Shown here in pieces: positions 11,170-22,624 of a stretch of 64,000 nucleotides of DNA. The position numbers were made by a program, and so were the translations under genes. Under the pieces are notes generated by a model. The model worked only from the letters and a program-made list of their open reading frames with translations. It was not told the DNA's origin and ran no database searches. The stretch's first letter is position 1; each line of letters begins with the position of its first letter. Location of the stretch: the NCBI GenBank assembly GCA_907163345.1, contig CAJQUN010001158.1, positions 1-64,000 of the forward strand, read 5' to 3'. The DNA comes from Haberlea rhodopensis (Eukaryota; Streptophyta; Magnoliopsida; Lamiales; Gesneriaceae).

Positions 11170-12397
11170 GGTGCATGTAAATTACATGCACCAACAACTC
11201 ATGAGTCTATCGGTGCATGTAAATTACATGCACCGATAGACTAAGTGGTGCATGTAATTTACATGCACCAACAATTCATGAGTCTATCGGTGCATGTATT
11301 TACATGCACCGATAGGTCTAAAGGTGCATGTAAGTTACATGCACCTTTAGAATTAGATGTTGCTTTCGTATTCAGTTTGTTATTTCACATCACGAGCATG
11401 CTATGTCAGTTTGCTATTAATTTAAAAAAAAATTAATGAGGAAAAAATGTTTCATATTCAAAATTATATAACTATTTGTTTGCTTAAATATAATAAAAGT
11501 CTATCGGTGCATGTAATTTACATGCACCAATAGACTCAGCGGTGCATGTAATTCACATGCACCGACTTGCTAAAATCTATCGGTGCATGTAAATACATGC
11601 ACCTGTAGGCGGTGATGTACTAATATACTATTATTTTTTATCTAATTCCTAAATAACAATGATCAAATCATAAAAATGTGAATTAATTTTTCATTCTATA
11701 ATTTTTGCAATTGGTCTTATAACAAATTAAAGATACAACATATTATTTTAGAAATTAGATTTTTATTATGGATGAATATATACTATACGATAAATTATTG
11801 AATAATCTCATAACAAAAAGTATATTATTTTTCAAACAATAATATATTACACATACGTATCTTAATTTTTAAGTGTTATTTGTGAACGTCTTTAACACTT
11901 ACTGTATGATACTTATTTGATATGTAATTTGAGAGCCAATGTAAATGTTGAGTCTACCGGTGCATGTAATTTACATGCACCGATAGACTATCGATGCATG
12001 TAATTTACATGCACCAATAGACTAGCGGTGCATGTAAATTACATGCACCGGTAGACTAGCGGTGCATGTAAATTACATGCACCTTATGTGTTCGCTATGT
12101 GTTACTTGCTTGTTGATCTTATAACAAATTAAAGATATAATATATTATTTTAGAAATTAAATTTTTATTATGAATGAGTATATAATGTATGATAAATTAT
12201 TGAATAATCTCATAACAAAAGTATATTAATTTTCAAATGATAAAATATTACACATGCGTGACTTAACTTTGAAGTTTTTTTATATATTACAGATGCTGAG
12301 TCTACAGGTGCATGTAATTTACATGCATCGGTAGACTATCGGTGCATGTAAATTACATGCACCGATAGACTAGCGGTGCATGTAATTTACATGCATC
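11170..12397. repeat. array of 15 palindromes of 22-23 bp
   Basis: The unit is GGTGCATGTAA, one central A or T, then the reverse complement of the first 11 bases. Copies start at 11170, 11212, 11247, 11289, 11323, 11506, 11541, 11582, 11959, 11993, 12027, 12061, 12307, 12341 and 12375, in four clusters (5, 3, 4, 3). Two copies are 22 bp; a few have one or two changes. Within clusters starts are mostly 34-35 bp apart (some 41-42), with spacers that are variants of gatagactagc. Each palindrome holds two copies of TGCATG, the RY motif bound by plant B3-domain factors such as ABI3 and FUS3. Function is unknown. Confidence 0.95.
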
Positions 12398-12400
12398 GGT
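11713..12400 (+). repeat. about 400-bp tandem segmental duplication containing palindrome clusters
   Basis: The block starting near 11713 (tcttataacaaattaaagat, then gaaattagatttttattatg and aataatctcataacaaaa) recurs from about 12115. The offset is roughly 402 bp. Each block is followed by a cluster of palindromes (four copies, then three), so the array grew partly by duplication of whole blocks. Confidence 0.8.
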
Positions 12401-13184
12401 ATGTGTTGCTTGCATGTTTAAGCTTGTTAGTTCTTCAACTTTGATTTGGGAAGATAAGATAGTGCTACCTCACTAATATATTGTCAGGAATTTGATATAC
12501 GCATCGTTTATGTTATTATAGATCCTTCCACTAATGTAGTGACATGATGTCTGAAAGTTTATAAATGAAAACAGTATTTAAACAAATGAAAATGGAATTT
12601 TAGAATCTATTTTTTACTTGGTATGTTGTACATAAACAAATGAAAATGGAAAAAAAATAAATCAAAACCTTTGGAATGAGATGATATGTTGTTTATCTTT
12701 TCCAAATTTGCTAAAAAAAAATTGTTTACGCAAAGAGACATTTTAAACAAACACATAATGTGTACCAAAATTGAAATAAAAGTTCAATGTTAATTAAATC
12801 CAAAAATACCATAAAAACAGAAAACAAAATTGAAACAAAATGTCGGTTTTCTGTGGTTGGAGAATAATGATATTTGGCAAAACGAAAAAAGGAGTCGTCG
12901 CCGCCTCCACCGCAACACCGCCACTGCTCCATACCGCCTAACCACCATTGCTGCTTTCCCAGAACACGCGACCATCACCAATTCTCACGATGATGAAGAG
13001 ATAATTCAACTATGGGTATTTTAGGAATATTAAATGACTAATCAGATTAGGGTTTTATAAAAATGGACTTAGTTGAAAGAAGATTCTCACAAGATGTATT
13101 TAGTTGAAAAGCAAATATTTTGCTAGATTTAGTTGAAACATGTTTTGAAAAATGGTACCTATGTGTAATTTCCTCATTTTTCAA

Positions 13185-14340
13185 CCATTCTACAAGCGTG
13201 CCTAAACGGGCCAGCCCATCTGAGTTGCCTAGTTGGGACGGGCTGGGTTAAATTGGCTCATCTATATCAATCAATTGATTAATTTACAATAAATTTTGGA
13301 TTAATTAATAAAAAAATATTTCATTAATAATTTTAATTCTTTAAAACCTAATAAAATTATTTATTTTTTTGGTAGGTTGGTATGCTTAACCCACAACCTG
13401 TCTTGGGTTAGGTCGGGTTGAGGTTTTTCCAACACGTCTGGAGGTTGACTCAAATGAACTGCCTATTTGGATTATGGATTTGGGATGCATACATATATTT
13501 TAATCGAAATTTCATTGAATAGCACAAATTGTTTAAACAATTCTAAAAATTGATATATAAATATTCCAAGACATATATATAGTAGCAATTTCAGCACACA
13601 CTTGCGTGTAAGTAATATATTTAATCACTAAAATTATTTTATTATAGTAAAATTTAGTCAATTAGGAGGATTAATCTAAATAAAGTTACGGAAGATTATG
13701 AAAAAATATAGTAAAGTTAGTGGAGGTAAAGTTATGAGATTAAATTTGAAAGGATAGAAAATTACAATATAACCTATTATGATTCTACATTTTTTTTTTA
13801 TTTTGAAGGTTAATTTCGGTAGTTCACTTAAATATATCAAAGATAGTTTTTTTTTTCTAATGCCCTCTTGTTTTATTAATTAAATAATAATAAGACTTTA
13901 ATGTCAATATAAAATAAATTAGATTAGTCAAATCACGAAAAATAATGTGGCAAGGATATTGTCTTAGTGCTCCACACGATGTGATTTATCAACCTAATGC
14001 CAATCTAATCCCTTCACCACGTGATTAAGACTTTAATGGCCTCACTTTAATGATGCTTACGGATTAAGCTTGATCTAATATATTCCTTCACCACGTGATT
14101 AAGAATTTAATGGCAAGAGTACCCTTCGCATTGTACTGTATTTGATATAAATATTTGCCTAATAAAAAAAAAAATAGGCGAAAGATAATTGAAACACAAA
14201 CTATATTCTTCATGTTTAAGATTTATTTTTAAATATATCTATACTATCTATAATTATGTATATCTTTATCAAGCATCACACCATTAAATTAGTTACTCTG
14301 ATTATTTTAAGTAAATGGATAAAAAACCACTTATTTCATG
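13185..14340. other. AT-rich non-coding stretch
   Basis: No gene is supported. The first 280 bases contain words such as cgggccagcccatctgag and ggtcgggttgaggttt. These resemble the subterminal parts of plant hAT elements and may continue the sequence left of the MULE (10,500-10,590), but I could not find ends. The motif ttcaccacgtgattaag occurs twice (about 14,013 and 14,085) as part of a short local duplication. Confidence 0.5.
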
Positions 14341-14348
14341 CATGTAAT

Positions 14349-14942
14349 TAGAGCTGTCAAAACGGATCAGTCCGATCCAAACAGACTGGCCCGCCTAACA
14401 TACTGCCCAAATGGTCCGTCTAGACGGGTTGGGAAAACCCCAACCCCGAGACGGGCCGCGGGTTGAGACTGGTCTAACCGTCGAAAATTAAAAAAAATTA
14501 AATTTTTTTTAAAAAAACTTCAGAAATGAATTCCAACTGAACTTGCCGAGCATGTAACTGATGCTAGGAGAATATTGGAAATTACTTCAGGTTTTATCTA
14601 GTCATTAACGCTGCTACTAAAAATACTAGACTAAAGAATCAATTTACTCAATTTTGGAATGCATGTTGCAACTTTCAAGCACGATCAAGTGAAAAATATA
14701 TTGTGGATCGGATTCTTCAATGTCATATTGAGTTCCTGTTTATGAAATGAGGCTAAACAAAAAAGGAATAACAATTTTTTTAAAAGAACCAACCTGCGAG
14801 CCAACAGGCCAAAACCAGTGGCCCAAACGGGTTGGCCAGTATAGACTCACCTTCTGGCGTGCCCAAAAAATACTGGCCAACTTTCTTATTTGGCGGGTAA
14901 GGTTGGGCCAAGCCGGCGACCTGGCCGAAAGTTACATCTCTA
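14349..14942. mobile_element. non-autonomous hAT element, 594 bp
   Basis: An 8-bp direct duplication catgtaat flanks it (14341-14348 and 14943-14950). The left end is TAGAGCTGTCAAAACGG; the right end, reverse-complemented, is TAGAGATGTAACTTTCG. Eight-base duplications and TAG-starting inverted ends are hAT hallmarks. Subterminal regions are rich in gggttgg and ccaacc words. No transposase frame is visible. Confidence 0.8.
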
Positions 14943-15224
14943 CATGTAATTGAAAATACTAAAAACATGTTCTAATTAATTTGTAACCGACATATAATTA
15001 CCGTTTTTCATTCGCACTTCTTAAAATCACAAGAATATTTTTCTAGTGATATCCCTTGGTGTTGCATTTGTTTGGGACATCATAATTTCTTATGAACCCT
15101 TTTTTAATGCTCGCAGTATAAGTTATGTATGGGTGTTGTTCTATATAATCTTAATAACAAAAAAAATTAATAATAGAATCAAGAAAAGGGCAATCAACTG
15201 ATTGTTCTTTGCGTGACAAACTTG

Positions 15225-15316
15225 CAATGACACATTAATTAATTAATACTTCAATTACTGTTAGTCCTTACAATGACACATTAATTAGTTAATACTTCAA
15301 TTACTGTTAGTCCTTA
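15225..15316 (+). repeat. 46-bp tandem repeat, two copies
   Basis: Units begin caatgacacattaatta at 15225 and 15271 and include cttcaattactgttagtcc. A third start at 15317 leads into the TA microsatellite. Confidence 0.8.
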
Positions 15317-15319
15317 CAA

Positions 15320-15320
<1 letters not shown>

Positions 15321-15389
<69 letters not shown>
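15321..15389. repeat. (TA)n microsatellite
   Basis: About 69 bases of uninterrupted alternating T and A. A similar run occurs at 32,397-32,439, beyond the other end of the large hAT element. Confidence 0.95.
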
Positions 15390-16036
15390 CTTTAGCTTAT
15401 CGAAAAAATACTAATTGTCATTAGTGTTTTTTTGGGCAGCTGCCGACAGCAATGTAAAAATTTCTTATATTTTATAAACTTTGACATGATCAAGCATTTA
15501 CCATTAGACCATAAACTATAATTATTAACAGACACACAATTTTATTTTCTTATACAGTGGCATCACAAAGTCTTGTACTAAGTGCATGTGAACATGAAGG
15601 GTTACACCATGTGGGTGCCGATGAACATGACTTGTATGTCTTAGACGGTTAAGGGTGCTTAACGGACCGAACCGGTCAGGTCCAGTCAAGAACCTATCAG
15701 TTTCGGATCCGTTAAGCACGGAATCGGTCTGGTCCGTTAAGGAATCGGTCCGGTCCATTAAGGAAGTGGATCGGATCCGGTTTCGGTTCCAACCTGTTCC
15801 GGATAGATTCGATCCGGTTCGTTTTGTTTTTTTTTGTTTTTTTTTTTAATTTTTTTATTTATTTTCAAACTCTTTTTAAATTTTTTGAACTTCTTTTTAT
15901 TTTTTTTGATGTTGTAAATCTTCCCCAATATTCATCACAAATTCAATATATTTCTTCTTTATTTCATAATATAAATGCATACAAATAAATATAAAGAGAT
16001 GTTAATTGAAAATCTAAATAAAAAAATATTACTATT

Positions 16037-17182
16037 TGTTAGGATCGGTCGGGAGTGTTTAGAGGGGGGTGAATGAACACTCCTATAAAATTAATCCTTT
16101 TTGATTTCTCTCGGGTTAGTGAAAGAAATCTATTTCTTAATCAACTTTTCTGCAGAACAGACCACTGAATATTTTAGTGCAGAACGGTCTGTTCTAGACT
16201 AGTAAGAACGGCTCGATGGCTTAAAGAGTATAACGTAGTGCAGAATGATGAAAGACAGAATGTGTTTCTGGAAGTTCGAAGGTGGTGTAATCCTTCTACG
16301 TCTCCCATTCTTCCAATTAAGGAAGGATTCCACTAGAAGACTTTGATTTATACAATCCTATTGTACAAACCCGATTCAGCTGGATTTACCTCACTACCAG
16401 ACTGAAACTCCTAGTCTCTCGATCTGTTCAGACACACACTGTCTGACAGTTACAATTGATTCTCACTTCTCTATCTTAGTAAAGAATACACAAGACAGAC
16501 TGATCTTGTCTATGCACACAATGATCCTATGATGATCAAATATTACAATATGCTGTGCTTATGAAAACTTTTGAGCAGACTGATAAAATGAATATCTTCT
16601 GAAAGTGGTTCTGCTCAAGAATATCTGAAGTTGTAGGCTTGTGCTGTTTTTCTTTTCGTTTCGTTTCTTGATCGACCAGTCAGTCTCTTTGAGCTCTTTA
16701 GTTGCATCCTTATATAGTTGATTGTACCAACGACATTATTTCCTTTTCTGTGCAACTATTGACTCTGCTCAGTCTCTGAATAAACTTCAGTCTTATTCTT
16801 TTAGGCACTTGCCATTCTGGTCTATGCTTTCGGCGACTGTCAAGTGAGCTCTTCTTTGTCTTATTACCTTTTAAGGTAATCTTCAGTCCTTGGTCTTTTT
16901 CACCATTAATTGCATCATTAAATGCTTCAATAAATAGCCGTTAATGATTCGGACTGAAGAACGACGCTTATTCAACCTTGTCTGCACTGATCTGATTATT
17001 ATTGAGCTGTTCTCGTGCTTCGCTCTGGTCAGGCTGATGTTCATCGATCCGTTCTGATTTTTGCGATAGACCATATTAGCCTGATCTGCTTTTGTCATGG
17101 TTTAACGGCTTTGATCGGTCTGATCTGTTTTTCATTCATCCGTTCTGATCCGTTTTGTCATCTTTGAAATCCGGAACTAACA
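16037..17182 (-). repeat. 3' LTR of Sirevirus copy 1
   Basis: It begins TGTTAGGATCGG and ends AACTAACA on the plus strand, which is TG...CA when read on the minus strand. It contains a TATA box near 16,709 and a G run near 16,060 (C run on the sense strand). Confidence 0.93.
16709..16721 (-). promoter_or_regulatory. TATA box in the 3' LTR of copy 1
   Basis: The sense strand reads caactatataagg. The same sequence occurs at the matching position of the other LTR (26,500-26,512), and the copy 2 LTRs have tataaaagg in the same context, followed by atgcaac. Promoter role is inferred. Confidence 0.6.
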
Positions 17183-17197
17183 AATTCCCCCTTTTTG
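17183..17197 (-). other. polypurine tract of copy 1
   Basis: The sense strand reads AAAAAGGGGGAATT directly before the 3' LTR. This is the plus-strand priming site. Copy 2 has the identical tract at 42,817-42,831. Confidence 0.85.
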
Positions 17198-17622
17198 ATG
17201 ATGACAAAACCTAGCTTCTATGTCTTCTTATTCAGTCGTTTAAAAGTTCTGAAGCGTATACTTACGGATCAATTAATTTTTCTTGTTCAAAATAAATGAA
17301 CATAGTTAAGTTGTAGTTCGGATCGATTAAGCCAATTTGTTCAAAATAAATGAACTAAGACTTAGATAAGAACTCTGATTTTTATTGAATAAAAGTATGA
17401 TATACATTTACAGACATGTCTGACTTATATAGACATCTATTTCTTCACTGAAGACTGAGCTGGCTTGAAATCTTTTATCTTTTCCCCCTTTTTGTCAGCA
17501 GCAATCTCCTGAAGAAAATCGACGATCTGCGCGAGCTGAGCGCTGATAGCATCCAGACGAGTGTCCTGAGCAATAATGGACTTGGCGACGGAAGCCCGAA
17601 CTTCAGTGGCCAGCTCGATCTG

Positions 17623-18651
17623 TTATTTTCTCAGGCTGTTTTTATATGAAGCTTGCTGAGAGAACAGATCATTCAGTCCACGCTGAATGCCGCTTATGTT
17701 AGCCGTCATCTTTTCTTTGAAGGATTCAAAATCCAAGAATGTAGACATTTGACTCTGATGAACTTCTATGACTCGTTGAGAGAGAGATAGAAAGTTATCA
17801 GAAAGGAGTTGAAGTGACTTGGCCAGAGATGGGGCTCCAACAGATAAATGGTCCGAAGAGTGATCAGAAGGTGACTCAGGTAGATCAACTGCTGCTTCAA
17901 CTGGTACGGTTGTGGAAAAGGCAGATTGGCGTGTTTCGGACTGGATCAAAGTAACCAAGTCCGAAGAGAAGTCTTCCAAAAATGCCAAATCTTCAACAGA
18001 CTGATCTGGAGGAGTGATAGGTCTGGTAGGCTCCTCAACCTGTAAAGCTGCAACAACTGTTGACACCACCAGATCCGGATCGACGAAATCTGGTGAGACA
18101 ACTGTCGTATGTTCGGCGGTTGGACTGTGCTGAATGTGGGAGACTGAGGATGTCAGAGGGATGGAAGTTGTTGGAGAGTCCATCAGGACATCCATGGCTT
18201 CAGTCTCTGCTGCAGATGGATCATTAGTCAGTGGCTGCTCCGCGGTACCAGAAAGAATTGGCTCAATGAATGGTTCGGCCAAAGTCTTGCTCGCGGATGG
18301 GTGATCCGGGCTGGAAACTGGAGTGGATATGTTAAGCTTCTGTCGTTGAAAATGAACAGCCAAGTGAAGAGCATGGATATCCATCTCCATCTGAGCAATG
18401 ACAGCTCCATCATCTTTGGCAGTCGGATTGTTGGCATCGAAATTCGTCTTTTTGGCTGCAAATAGTAGATTTGCCAGTCTGAGCCTGTAGTTAGCCTGGA
18501 ACAAATCTTTACGATGTACCGCAATCCGCACATCATTAGTTTCTGTCCCTTTAAGGAATTCTTGTTCCATCTTGTGGAGTCTCTTCAGCTTGCCGAAGAA
18601 CAGATCAAAGTGGTTGACCGTTCTGTATGCAACCCATTCATCAAATACCAC
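17623..18651 (-). pseudogene. C-terminal half of the extra (env-like position) ORF, copy 1
   Basis: A 342-residue frame that aligns with the 403-residue frame at 41,352-42,563 of copy 2 (shared YRTVNH, DDGAVIAQ, TSPDHPS-like, SFKEKMTA, DLFSQQASYKNSLRK). The N-terminal part is charged and helical, the middle is rich in S, T, P and E, and the C-terminal part looks like a coiled coil. It is out of frame with the N-terminal half at 18,663-19,859, and ends earlier than in copy 2 because of a stop after NSLRK. I see no transmembrane segment. Its place after pol matches the so-called env-like ORF of Sireviruses; its function is unknown. Confidence 0.7.
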
Positions 18652-18662
18652 AGTGAGCTGTT

Positions 18663-19859
18663 TTACTTTCTCTTCAACATCACGGCGATGTCGATTGCAG
18701 TCTGATCGGCTGACTTGGGTTTAGAAGAGAGGGGCTCAGCTAGAACTTCCTTGCCTTTGCCTGTGCCGATGGTAGACGAGGTCTTGATCCCTGATTGGGT
18801 GTAGTCCCCCAATTCTTTGATAACAATACCCTTGACCACAGGGATGGCAGAAGGGACTCGGATGGTGACTTTGGGTACAGTGGATGGAATTGTTGAAGGT
18901 TGAGTTGGAGTTTGGGTTGCAGGGGTGGCTTTTGTTGAGGGTAGGATAGGTAAGGTTTTGATGTTGATGGTTGATATGGGCTTGTTGATCTGGTTTCTTG
19001 GCTTCTTTGGAGGAGGCTTGGCTGGAGATGAAGGAGCAGAGGTAGACTGGGTTTCCTCTGAGTCAGTCTGGATTGTCAGTTTGCGCTTGACTCTACATTG
19101 TCGAGCAACAGCCTGTTCTTGTCCCCGTTCAATCTTAACAGTTACCAGATCAGAGGGAGTGGGTGGAGCACTTTTGGACTTAAGTAGTGCCAGACCCTTG
19201 GGGTTGATGATCTTGAAGGGACTGAGAGCAGACGGCTTCCCCAGCTCAATGCCCAGTGTCTCCAATAACTTGCTGAGAGTAACAGCAAACCAGACAGCCT
19301 GTTTGGAGGCAATGACTGTTTTCAGCAGAACTCCAAACAAAATCGCGGACCAGTTCATCTTCTGTCTGGAGTGAATAGCAGCTATGGCTTGGAATTTTTC
19401 GACAGTGACGACGTCATAGCTTCCGGCTTTTCCCAATAGTGGCTTGCCAACAATCTCACAAAGAACTTGAAAATGAAACAACATTTCCTTCTTCTTGAAG
19501 GATGGCTGCAGTCTATGGCCAAAAATAGAGACTTTCCCCTGAAGATTGGTGATAATGGCCTGAGGGATGTGGCCAAACTCAGTCAGTCCGGTGTTGGGAA
19601 GACCAAAGGTCTTTGACAGCGTCGATTGAGAAATATCAAAAGATTTGCCCTTGATGGAGGTGGAGATGAACGTCTTCTGAGACACAGCATTGACGAACAA
19701 CTCTCGAATCTCCGACTCGTAAACCACCGTCCCGCATTCCAGAAAGTTCCTTAATCCAGAAGATTCTAAGGATTTGAACATGGAAACCATTTCTGGATCT
19801 TTAGCCCTGTAGATTTCATTAAACTCAACAGATAGAGAGTTGTGAGTGATAGTGGCCAT
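18663..19859 (-). pseudogene. N-terminal half of the extra ORF, copy 1
   Basis: A 398-residue frame starting MATITHNSLSVEF, homologous to 40,113-41,327 in copy 2. The first 220 residues are a conserved globular-looking region (GLRNFLECG, FGLP, QPSFKKKEMLFHFQVLCE). Then comes a basic patch (VKRKLTIQTDSEE) and a proline-rich linker with KPPPKKPR, which could be a nuclear localisation signal. The frame breaks at VMLKRK because of an indel; translation in copy 2 continues here. The ATG is supported by copy 2 having the same start. I recall similar proteins annotated in Lamiales genomes, but no function. Confidence 0.75.
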
Positions 19860-20256
19860 TTGAATATGTAATGAAGAATGCGGAGAAATTGGAAATGTTT
19901 GAAAGTTAGAAACAGACAGCAGTAATTCGTAAAAAGTGAAATGAAAGTGATATGTTCAGCCCGCTAAATAGGAGAAAGAGGACACGTGTATGTATCTCGA
20001 TGACTGATATTTAAGTAATTCAAAATAAACGGACAGGATGAGAGAGAGATAAGGCGGTTAAAATTTGATCAGTCCGGGCTGTTTTAAACAATTACTATAT
20101 TAAAGACTGGTTGACCAGACAGATCATGGGATAATATCAGATTTGACAGAGATCAGTCTGAAAGTTCGGACTGGTCTGTGTCTTTCTGATCGTTGTATTA
20201 TAGATCTGTACCAGTATACAATCTTTAAAGCAAAAAAGAAAGATACCTCTAAATTA

Positions 20257-22259
20257 TCAAGATAAGTCTATTAAACCAAGAATTTGACGAAAATAATTAA
20301 ACTTAGCCTCAGGGAGTGGTTTGGTGAAGATATCTGTTGCTTGCTGGTCTGTTGAAATATGTTTGATCCGAATTTCCTTTTTGCCAACGTGATATCGAAT
20401 AAAATGATGTCTGATATCAATATGCTTTGTTCGAGAGTGCAAAACTGGATTATACGTTATAGCAATGGCACTGGTGTTGTCACAAAATATCGGAGACACA
20501 ACAGCTTGAATGCCATAGTCTTTGAGTTGATGTTGAATCCAGAGCATTTGAGCTCAACAACTTCCAGCAGCATGATATTCCGCCTCAGCTGTAGATGTGG
20601 CAATTGATGTTTGCTTCTTGCTAAACCATGAGATCAATCTTTCACCTAGAAATTGACAGGTGCCACTGGTGCTCTTGCGATCAATCTTACACCCAGCATA
20701 GCCTGCGTCTGAATATCCAACTAAACTGAAATTTGAATCTTTGGAATACCAAAGACCAACGTTCTGAGATCCATTTAGGAATTTAAGAATGCGCTTAGCA
20801 ACAATAAAGTCAGATTGCTTCGGATCAGACTGAAATCTAGCGCACATGCATACTGAAAATGTAATATCAGGCCGGCTCGCTGTAAGATACAATAGCGATC
20901 CGATCAAACCTCGATACATGGTTACTTCAACTGCTGTTCCCCCTTCATCTTTATCTAGCTTAATTGAAGGACTCATTGGAGTTGACGCAGTTGAACAAGT
21001 CTCCATTCCGAATCTTTTGAGAAGCTCTTTGGTATACTTGGTCTGATTGATAAAGATACCATTGCTGAGCTGTTTGACTTGGAAACCCAAGAAAAATGAT
21101 AGTTCTCCCATCATACTCATTTCAAATTGTCCCTGCATTAACTTAGAGAATTTCTCGCATAGTTTGGGGTTAGTTGACCCAAAAATAATATCGTCAATAT
21201 AAATTTGAACTAATAATGTGTGTTCCCCCTTAATAAATTTAAATAAAATTTTATCCACTGAGCCAATCTTAAAATCGTGGTTCAGAAGAAGTTGAGACAG
21301 AGTATCATACCATGCTCTTGGAGCTTGTTTCAGTCCATATACTACCTTATTCAGTAGATATACGTGATATGGAAATGAGTGGTTCTGAAATCGAGGAGGT
21401 TGCTCAATGTAGACTTCCTCCTGAAGCTTACCATTTAGAAAAGCACTCTTTACGCCCATTTGATATACTTTGAAGTCTTTAAAAGTAGCAAATGCAAGAA
21501 ATATTTGGATTGCTTCAAGTCTGGCGACTGGTGCAAAAGATTCATCGAAGTCAATTCCTTCTTCTTGTCGGAAGCCTTGAGCCACCAGTCTGGCCTTGTT
21601 TCTAACCACCACTCCATCTGCGTCTAGCTTGTTTCTGAAAACCCATCTGGTTCCAATAACAGGCAAACCACTTGGCCTGGGGGTTAGACTCCAGACTTGA
21701 TTTTGTTCAAATTGATTAAGCTTTTCTTGCATGGCTTTTATCCAGTTGTAATCAGTCAAAGCTTCATCAACCTGTTTGGGTTCCAGATTAGATATGAAAG
21801 CGGCATGAGTGAATTCATCCATCATCTGTCCTCTGGTTCTTATGGGTGCAGAAGGATTTCCAATTACTAGATCAGGTGGATGTCTCTTTGTCCATCGATA
21901 GCTTGATTCTGGATTATCTGGTCCAGACGGATTAGTAGTAGCAACATTGCCAGCATCTGCTTTAATATTAGAATTCAGAACTTCCGGATCGGCTCGATCT
22001 GAAAGAACTTCAGTGCCTTGATCCGGTCTATCTGGTACTTCAGGTTCCGGTGGATTATCTCTTGACCTGTTAGCTACAATCTCATCATCACTGTTAGCTT
22101 CGAGATGGATATTTTTCATCTGATTTTGAATTAATTCCTTGTTATCCTCAATACACAAGGATTCATCAAACACTATTGATTCTTCTACAGTCAAGGTTCG
22201 ATTATTGAAGATGCGAAATGCTTTACTATTGGATGAATATCCTAAGAATATTCCATTAT
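20257..22259 (-). pseudogene. copia reverse transcriptase and RNase H of copy 1, broken
   Basis: The RT frame (20,554-22,194) shows WVFRNKLDADG, ARLVAQGFRQEEGIDF and QIYIDDIIFGS, so the catalytic YIDD is present. The motif A aspartate, normally in MDVK, is replaced by glycine (QMGVKSAFLNGK, codon at 21,454-21,456). RNase H follows (GYSDAGYAGCKIDRKST). A stop codon (20,554-20,556) after AAGSC replaces the cysteine codon seen in copy 2. The last part (20,257-20,547) has FCDNTSA, HIDIRHHFIR and DIFTKPLPE. Upstream, the link to integrase is cut by the miniature LTR element. The enzyme cannot be made intact. Confidence 0.9.
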
Positions 22260-22267
22260 CTGACTAT

Positions 22268-22619
22268 TGTAGGATCGAGCGCTTACCGCTTTACCAATAA
22301 CTATAGTTAAGGGTAATGGTGCAACATCAATCTTTTCAACCATACACTGGCACAAGCGCCACGTGTTCAACCGATCACAAAGCAGAGGCAATTGTTGAAC
22401 CCCAACAATCCCTCCCCCAATAATTGCACTCTCTGCAACGCATCGGAATCGAACACGCGACCTTGGCTCTGATACCAATTGTAGGATCGAGCGCTTACCG
22501 CTTTACCAATAACTATAGTTAATGGTAATGGCGCAACATCAATCTTTTCAACCATACACTGGCACAAGCGCCACGTGTTCGACCGATCACAAAGTAGAGG
22601 CAATTGTTGAACCCCAACA
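22268..22619 (-). mobile_element. miniature LTR retrotransposon (TRIM/SMART-like), second copy
   Basis: Two 140-bp LTRs (22,480-22,619 and 22,268-22,407; about four differences) flank a 72-bp internal region. It has a tRNA-Met primer-binding site (22,465-22,477, minus strand) and a purine tract (22,409-22,420). It is the same family as 5103-5452, but far younger. The host sequence is known from copy 2: the word ctgac (22,260-22,264 and 22,620-22,624) is the target duplication. Three extra bases (22,265-22,267) lie between the 3' LTR end and the duplication. The LTR has a G-box (CACGTG). It interrupts the Sirevirus pol just after the integrase core. Confidence 0.93.
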
Positions 22620-22624
22620 CTGAC

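Larger units (their letters stand above)
10597..13175. mobile_element. non-autonomous Mutator-like element (MULE), 2.58 kb
   Basis: The element is flanked by a perfect 9-bp direct duplication, atttttcaa (10588-10596 and 13176-13184), the length expected of Mutator-like transposases. The left end begins GGGAAAATTTCGGG. The reverse complement of the right end begins GAGGAAATTACAC. Both then read GGTACCATTT, and further in ttctttcaacaaggtccac pairs with ttctttcaactaagtccat, so the termini are long, diverged inverted repeats. No transposase is encoded. GC-rich subterminal blocks (about 10,800-10,850 and 12,890-12,990) give overlapping reading frames on both strands with no recognisable domain. 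The body holds two tandem duplications and the 15-copy palindrome array. It must be mobilised by a transposase from elsewhere, if at all. Confidence 0.8.

Noticed and set aside
11170..12397. CRISPR array
   Set aside because: Repeats are spaced regularly, but the spacers are near-identical variants of each other, the unit is a full palindrome, there are no cas genes, and the sequence is clearly a plant nuclear genome.
12726..13024. Protein-coding gene in the GC-rich end of the MULE
   Set aside because: Three overlapping frames on both strands share the same GC-rich, low-complexity stretch and none has a recognisable domain. This is usual for MULE ends.
22242..22603. Minus-strand reading frames across the miniature LTR element
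   Set aside because: They are translations of the LTRs and the 72-bp spacer, repeated because the LTRs are repeated; not genes.
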